Origin: Desulfovibrio sp.
GTDB lineage: Bacteria > Desulfobacterota > Desulfovibrionia > Desulfovibrionales > Desulfovibrionaceae
Reading direction: 5' to 3'
Assembly: GCA_024699605.1 (NCBI GenBank)
Contig: JAILPJ010000046.1
Span: 1-57,695 of the forward strand
Length of the DNA: 57,695 nt
The notes beneath the pieces were generated by a model, which saw only the letters and a program-made list of their open reading frames with translations, was not told the DNA's origin and made no database searches. Shown one piece after another: positions 53,963 through 57,695 of this stretch. The stretch's first letter is position 1, and each line of letters starts with the position of its first letter. A program made the translations under genes and the position numbers.

Positions 53963-55294
53963 TCAGCGAACGCCAGGCGTTGAAAGGCTGCGCAGACGAT
54001 CCACAAAGGTCACGGGGCGATAGAGATCGGGGAGTTCGGCTCCCGGGGCAATGGAGGTGATCAGCGTTTTGCCAATGATATGCCGGGCATTGGTATTGGC
54101 GCCGTCTACTGTGCGCACGCCCCAGACATTGTGCAAAATGGCGGCCTGGCCTTCATAGCTGCCCACATACATGGTGATGTGGCCGGGCAGGCCGATCAGG
54201 CTGAGAAAGGGAGTGCCAAACTGCTGAATGATGTGTTCTTTTTCTTCTTTGGAGAGCCCTTCAAGGCTTTGCACAACACCTGTGCGTGCCTGGGCCCGGC
54301 TATTGCGGGGAAGCCAGATGCCAAAGGGAGCCAAAAGGTCATGGGTGGTTGCCGAACAATCTCTGAGTCCGTACATGCCGCCCCAGCCGTATTTTTGACC
54401 GAACATTTCCGAACCGAGGAGCGCGACATTGCCTGGAGTAATGGGGAGGGGTTTTGGTTGGGCCTGCTTTTTGGACAGTTTTGTTGTCCGCATCCCAGCC
54501 CAGCCATTGGCCTCACGTACGGGGATGTAGAGCGTAAGGGAACTCGTGCTTTGTTCGGCAATGGGCAACATGGCTCCAATATTGGCAAGAAGACCCGGGG
54601 CCAAAGGGGTTTTGTCCTTGATGATGGCTGCAAGACTATGGCTTTTCCAATTGCTGACAAAGCTACTGTCAACCGGAGCCAGGTCATTGGCGTCAACCCA
54701 GCCAGCCGCCAGAGGCGTCTCCACAAAGTACCAGGCCTTGTCTGCCGAACTGTGGGTGATAAAAACCGGCATACCCACAGCAAGCAGCGAGTATTGAAAA
54801 TCGTCAAAGGGATAGCTTGGAGCATTGGTGATGGCTTTGTCGTAGCGAGCTTCATGCGTGGGAATCTGACGCAGGTCAGTATTGCGCAAGGTGATGGCCG
54901 GCTGCGCCAGTGAGGGATAGCCGCTGACATCGGCATTGGCCACAATCACGTCCCATTCATCCTGAGGCCAGCGTAGGCCGCCCAGTTTATAGCCACGGGC
55001 TTTACGGATACAGATCTCCGATTTCTTGGTGGTTGCCCGATTCATGGACCAGGGGCCGTAAAAGATATTGTTGAAGCGTCTGTCCTGCTCAAGTTGTTGG
55101 GGTCTGTCGATCAAGACTCTTTGCGTGCCAGCTTTTTTGGCAAAATAATTGAGATCCTGGGGAAAATTTCTTTCATCGGCAATGCGGGTATCGTTGGCTT
55201 GTGCCACAACAGGCGTTTTGGGGCTTTTCCCGGCACAGGCTGTGAGCGTGAAAAGCAGCAGAAAACAGCAGAAAAGAGCGTATGGTTTTTTCAT
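53963..55294 (-). CDS. Lipoprotein with SH3b domains and an NlpC/P60 (C40) peptidase domain
   Basis: 443 residues with GAGGAAG before the ATG. A lipoprotein signal ends in LTAC. Two SH3b-like modules occupy about 150-280 (VGMPVFITHSSADKAWYFVETPLAAGWVDANDLAPV and TLYIPVREANGWAGMRTTKLS). The C-terminal NlpC/P60 domain shows MYGLRDCSATTHDLLAPFGIWLPRNSRAQA with the catalytic Cys, and LPGHITMYVGSYEGQAAILHNVWG with His and a polar third residue. Such enzymes cleave gamma-D-glutamyl-L-diamino-acid bonds in peptidoglycan. The architecture matches a family typical of Desulfovibrio. It leads straight into the rluD-coaE gene. Confidence 0.9.
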   Translation of the reverse strand: MKKPYALFCCFLLLFTLTACAGKSPKTPVVAQANDTRIADERNFPQDLNYFAKKAGTQRVLIDRPQQLEQDRRFNNIFYGPWSMNRATTKKSEICIRKARGYKLGGLRWPQDEWDVIVANADVSGYPSLAQPAITLRNTDLRQIPTHEARYDKAITNAPSYPFDDFQYSLLAVGMPVFITHSSADKAWYFVETPLAAGWVDANDLAPVDSSFVSNWKSHSLAAIIKDKTPLAPGLLANIGAMLPIAEQSTSSLTLYIPVREANGWAGMRTTKLSKKQAQPKPLPITPGNVALLGSEMFGQKYGWGGMYGLRDCSATTHDLLAPFGIWLPRNSRAQARTGVVQSLEGLSKEEKEHIIQQFGTPFLSLIGLPGHITMYVGSYEGQAAILHNVWGVRTVDGANTNARHIIGKTLITSIAPGAELPDLYRPVTFVDRLRSLSTPGVR

Positions 55295-55436
55295 TGTTCT
55301 TCCTCAAGGTCGGAGGGAAAGGGAAAATTCTTTATGTTAATGATGTCAGGCCGGAAGCCCATTTCGTTCAGACGCGTGCTGGCCATTGATAGGCGCATCC
55401 GAACCTTCGTTCCTACAGTCGGTAGGGAAGTTGTGG

Positions 55437-55733
55437 TCAGGCGAGCCGTACGGCTTCCTTCCCCGGAAATCTGGCGGTGATCTCCAGCGTGCCGCCCATG
55501 GCGGCGATGATACTTGCCAAGGTGCTTATCTGCATGTCCTCCTGCCGCTCCATCTTGGAGATGGCCGGCTGGGTGACGTTCAGGAGTTCAGCCAAGTCCT
55601 TTTGTGAGAGGCCGAGAGCCGTCCGCAGGTTTCGCAGCCGTTCCTGCGCAATGAGCTGCGAGGCCCGTGCCTCAATCTTCCGGCGGCGCTCCGGCGTGAG
55701 GGATGCCGTTATCTCATCGTGGGTCACGCTCAT
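55437..55733 (-). CDS. XRE-family antitoxin (HigA-like)
   Basis: 98 residues from ATG 55733, with AGGAAG upstream. HTH motif in LRTALGLSQKDLAELLNVTQPAISKMERQ; the rest is a dimerisation helix and a C-terminal strand (MGGTLEITARFPG). In HigB/HigA-type pairs of this architecture the RelE-like toxin gene comes first. The toxin frame upstream is damaged and runs in frame into this gene, so the antitoxin may now be made alone. The antitoxin itself looks intact. Confidence 0.75.
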   Translation of the reverse strand: MSVTHDEITASLTPERRRKIEARASQLIAQERLRNLRTALGLSQKDLAELLNVTQPAISKMERQEDMQISTLASIIAAMGGTLEITARFPGKEAVRLA

Positions 55734-56051
55734 TTCTTTCTTCCTTTGAATGAAATTTTCGTAGCGGCGCTCAGCTATCCCGATCATCCGCGCATAGAAG
55801 CTCTTGTCGCCTGCCTTGCTGCCTCCGACCAGGATGATGGTCCCACGTTTCGGATCGAACGCGAACAGGAACCGGAGCTCTTTGAGTTTTGGAAATTTGC
55901 AGCCTTTCAGGGGGTCGACCGTGGGGTGCCCCAGGCCAGGATCAAGTTCGGCAAGCATTGCCTGATGGGCAAGCGGCTTGTCCTGAAGCCCATCAGGAAA
56001 CTCCATGAACTCCGCCGCGAATTCGTCGCAATGAATGATCTGTTACGCCAT
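55734..56051 (-). pseudogene. Decayed RelE/HigB-type toxin gene with a nonsense codon at position 3
   Basis: The ancestral ATG appears to be at 56051 with AAGG upstream. Codon 3 is TAA (56043-56045), after which the frame reads on (QIIHCDEFAAEFMEFPDGLQDK) in good agreement with RelE/HigB-like toxins. Further on, LKGCKFPKLKELRF joins directly to LFAFDPKRGTIILVGGSKAG, whereas relatives have about 8-9 residues between these blocks, so a small in-frame deletion is likely. No stop separates it from the antitoxin. An internal ATG at 56006 could start a truncated product, but it would lack the N-terminal helix and the core strand. Probably non-functional. Confidence 0.7.
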
Positions 56052-56286
56052 GATATTACCTTGGGGTTATATCGTCAATCTCAAGCGACTTTGCGCTTGC
56101 CGGTAACACCAATAACTACCGCATTTTTTCTTCGCATTATACCTGGCTTTTCAGAAAAAAGTTATAAACATACCCGGGAATTAGGGATCAATTCAGGCAA
56201 TCCTGTGTCACCACAATCCCACCACGGCCAGATACATCAAAAGTCTTGGCGTTCAGGCAAACTTGGTTGATGCCATTTTTACAGAC

Positions 56287-56321
56287 AAAAAAAGATGCCA
56301 AAGTCAGCACCTTTGGCATCT
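56287..56321 (-). terminator. Rho-independent terminator after tRNA-Glu
   Basis: On the minus strand a perfect 10-bp stem (56311-56320 with 56294-56303) with a 7-nt loop, followed by T7 (complement of 56287-56293). Confidence 0.92.
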
Positions 56322-56340
56322 CAAAGTAGCCGGGAAAACC

Positions 56341-56363
56341 ATTTTACACGTAATTTTACACGT
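56341..56363. repeat. Tandem 11-bp direct repeat between tRNA-Glu and its terminator
   Basis: ATTTTACACGT occurs at 56341-56351 and again at 56353-56363. It lies just past the tRNA 3' end, the usual place for integrase arm sites or remnants of an integrated element. No integrase gene is visible in the window. Confidence 0.55.
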
Positions 56364-56388
56364 GTTACCAACCCAATTCCCGGAAAAG

Positions 56389-56464
56389 TGGCGTCACCAA
56401 CGAGATTTGAACTCGTCTTGGCGGCTTGAGAGGCCGCTGTCCTAACCGGATAGACGATGGTGAC
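56389..56464 (-). tRNA. tRNA-Glu (anticodon CUC)
   Basis: A 76-nt class I tRNA. Acceptor GTCACCA (56458-56464) pairs with TGGTGAC, and CCA is encoded (56389-56391). The anticodon stem GCGGC/GCCGC encloses CTCTCAA-type loop giving CUC. The 3' half reads GTTCAAATC as expected. Its flanks hold a damaged toxin gene on one side and a variable ATPase-like gene on the other, so the site may be an integration hotspot. Confidence 0.94.
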
Positions 56465-56512
56465 AAAAATTTGTCTCAGACTCAACGAATCTCATGAAAA
56501 AAGAGTTTTATA

Positions 56513-56541
56513 CTTGTAGCCTTAGGTCCTGTTCTTGTCAA
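56513..56541 (-). promoter_or_regulatory. Promoter of tRNA-Glu
   Basis: Minus-strand TTGACA (complement of 56536-56541), 17 nt, TACAAG (complement of 56513-56518). The leader to the tRNA is about 42 nt. Confidence 0.6.
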
Positions 56542-56969
56542 GAAAAATCTCTTTACACGCAACGCCACAGATTACAGCACAATTCTGATTGTCTTTTTCC
56601 TAACTTACCCATATGAAGCAATCTGTCATTATGGTGGGAAATATGTGGGATTATCCCATGAGACGAGCCCGTCGAGAGAGTTCTCTGTGCGGGGGATCTT
56701 TTTCTTGAAGGCAAAAGAGGGATTGCCGAGTCAAAACTCAACAATCTGAGACGCCTTTGCCATGTTGGTCATCAGAGTTCTACGTGTATCAGGGTGTGCA
56801 TAGAAAAATTACGGGAAGTCAAGATTATAAAACAATAATAAGCTGTAGGCAGAGTTTTCTCCTCCAGCCTCCGGCAGCAGAAAAAAAAACACTGCTTCCC
56901 AGCTTGCTTGTTAGCAAGGATATCTATAAAATATAGCCGTCTTGTAAAACTCAGACAAGGAACAGTTCT
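56542..56969 (+). other. A/T-rich non-coding gap before the ATPase gene
   Basis: I see no gene in this ~430 bp. The base composition is more A/T-rich than the rest of the window. It holds a probable promoter near its right end: TTGCTT (56904-56909), 17 nt, TAAAAT (56927-56932), about 40 nt before the start codon of the following gene. Confidence 0.5.
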
Positions 56970-57695
56970 TTGGCGTCACTTAATATACTTATTGGCGGTG
57001 ATTCTTTCAAGAAAATCAGGGAAGAACACCGTTGCTATGTGGACAAGACATCTTTCATCGAAGAATTTTTTGCCCTCGGTCAGCCGGAGGTGTCCCTCAT
57101 AACGCGCCCCCGGCGTTTCGGCAAAACGCTGATGATGACCATGCTCCAGGAATTTTTCGACATCAATCAAGGCAGCAAAAATTTGTTTGAAGGGCTTGCC
57201 ATTTCTCAAAACACACGGCTTTGCGATACTTGGATGTACCAATATCCGACTCTATACTTCTCTCTCAAGGGAGTTGAAGGATTCCATTTTTCTCACGCTA
57301 TTGAGAAATTTACTGCACTCATTCAACGTATCTGCTCAGATAAGGAATATCTTTTTGCAAGTAGAGATGTCGCCAAGAAGGACAAAGAAAATCTCGAATC
57401 ACTTCAACGCAATCAGCTGAGCATTTCCACTCTTGAAGATTCCCTTCTTACTCTTTGCCGTGCGTTAGCAGCGCATCATGGCAAACCCGTTATCCTGCTC
57501 ATCGATGAATATGACGTGCCGATCAACTGTGCGGAACAGCATGGCTACTACAAGGAAATGATTGGCTTCATGCGCAACATGCTGGGTACTGCGCTCAAGA
57601 CGAATCCTTCGCTGAAATTCGCCGTGCTTACCGGCTGTCTGCGCATCGCCAGAGAAAGCATTTTTTCTGGTCTCAATAATTTCAAATGCTTCGGC
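56970..57695 (+). CDS. AAA-ATPase-like / PD-(D/E)XK nuclease family protein, 3' end beyond the window
   Basis: 242 codons are visible; there is no stop before the edge. The likely start is a TTG at 56970, with AAGGAA about 7 nt upstream, giving ASLNILIGGDSFKKIREEH, the usual beginning of this family (normally GxxDFxxLRxxxxxYVDKT). YVDKTSFIEEFF and the Walker A region RPRRFGKTLMMTML follow, then a Walker B-like VILLIDEYDVPI. In the family a C-terminal PD-(D/E)XK nuclease-like domain (DUF1703) is expected after the window edge. Such genes are common, highly variable and multi-copy in gut anaerobes. The role is unknown; defence or mobile-element functions have been suggested. Confidence 0.85.
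   Translation, partial: MASLNILIGGDSFKKIREEHRCYVDKTSFIEEFFALGQPEVSLITRPRRFGKTLMMTMLQEFFDINQGSKNLFEGLAISQNTRLCDTWMYQYPTLYFSLKGVEGFHFSHAIEKFTALIQRICSDKEYLFASRDVAKKDKENLESLQRNQLSISTLEDSLLTLCRALAAHHGKPVILLIDEYDVPINCAEQHGYYKEMIGFMRNMLGTALKTNPSLKFAVLTGCLRIARESIFSGLNNFKCFG

Overview
The window looks like a chromosome segment of a Desulfovibrionaceae-type deltaproteobacterium (Desulfovibrio and relatives), of mixed, roughly even base composition. This assignment is an inference from gene content and order, not from a database search. The supporting features are a RluD-CoaE fusion, an SH3-NlpC/P60 lipoprotein, the order zapB-like/zapA/6S RNA/rny, tRNAs with an encoded CCA, and an archaeal-type leuC/leuD pair. 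Most of the window is densely packed housekeeping sequence. The two ends are accessory.

Layout. 1-2.5 kb: the start of an IS630-like transposase running off the left edge, a secreted leucine-rich-repeat protein, and an unknown exported protein with a possible small upstream gene. 2.6-5.2 kb (minus strand): tRNA-Leu(UAA) overlapping the end of a small gene, infA, lgt-moaC and a lipoprotein. 5.3-12.8 kb (plus): psd, pssA, leuA, leuC, leuD, a ~400-nt structured non-coding stretch, leuB and a beta-propeller-like protein. 12.9-21.7 kb: SRP RNA (minus), tolC-like gene, RNase J, then tolQ, tolR, tolA, an extra TolA/TonB-like gene, tolB and pal. 21.9-26.9 kb: zinc-ribbon membrane protein, lipoprotein, yajC, secD, secF. 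26.9-31 kb: chaperone cluster dnaJ/cbpA, cbpM, clpB. 31-38 kb: glmU, zapB-like, zapA, 6S RNA, rny, a degenerate TRIC-like membrane protein, a MATE exporter and a Cys/His-tailed protein. 38-41 kb: tRNA-Leu(UAG), ybaK-type deacylase, a LapG-like protease and a degenerate HD-GYP membrane protein. 41-55 kb: radA, CYTH protein, clpS-clpA-aat (N-degron pathway), uvrB, ligA, dapB, rluD-coaE fusion, SH3-NlpC/P60 lipoprotein. 55.4-57.7 kb: a decayed HigB-like toxin with intact-looking antitoxin, tRNA-Glu(CUC) and the first part of an AAA-ATPase-like gene.

The most unusual signal is a recurrent translation-initiation architecture. At pssA, leuB, tolB and the zinc-ribbon gene at 21963 there is no Shine-Dalgarno (SD) sequence at the usual distance from the start codon. 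Instead a strong (A/G)GAGG lies 42-51 nt upstream. Immediately after it comes a stem-loop that ends 8 or 9 nt before the AUG, so folding the hairpin would bring the SD to normal spacing. In all four the SD can alternatively pair with a pyrimidine block exactly 8 nt downstream, which would hide it and disrupt the bridging hairpin. Stem sequences differ between copies while pairing is kept. Two weaker look-alikes precede the zapB-like gene and uvrB. I do not recognise this as a named RNA family; it could be a local class of translational switch. The second notable signal is a set of strong inverted repeats filling the leuD-leuB gap.
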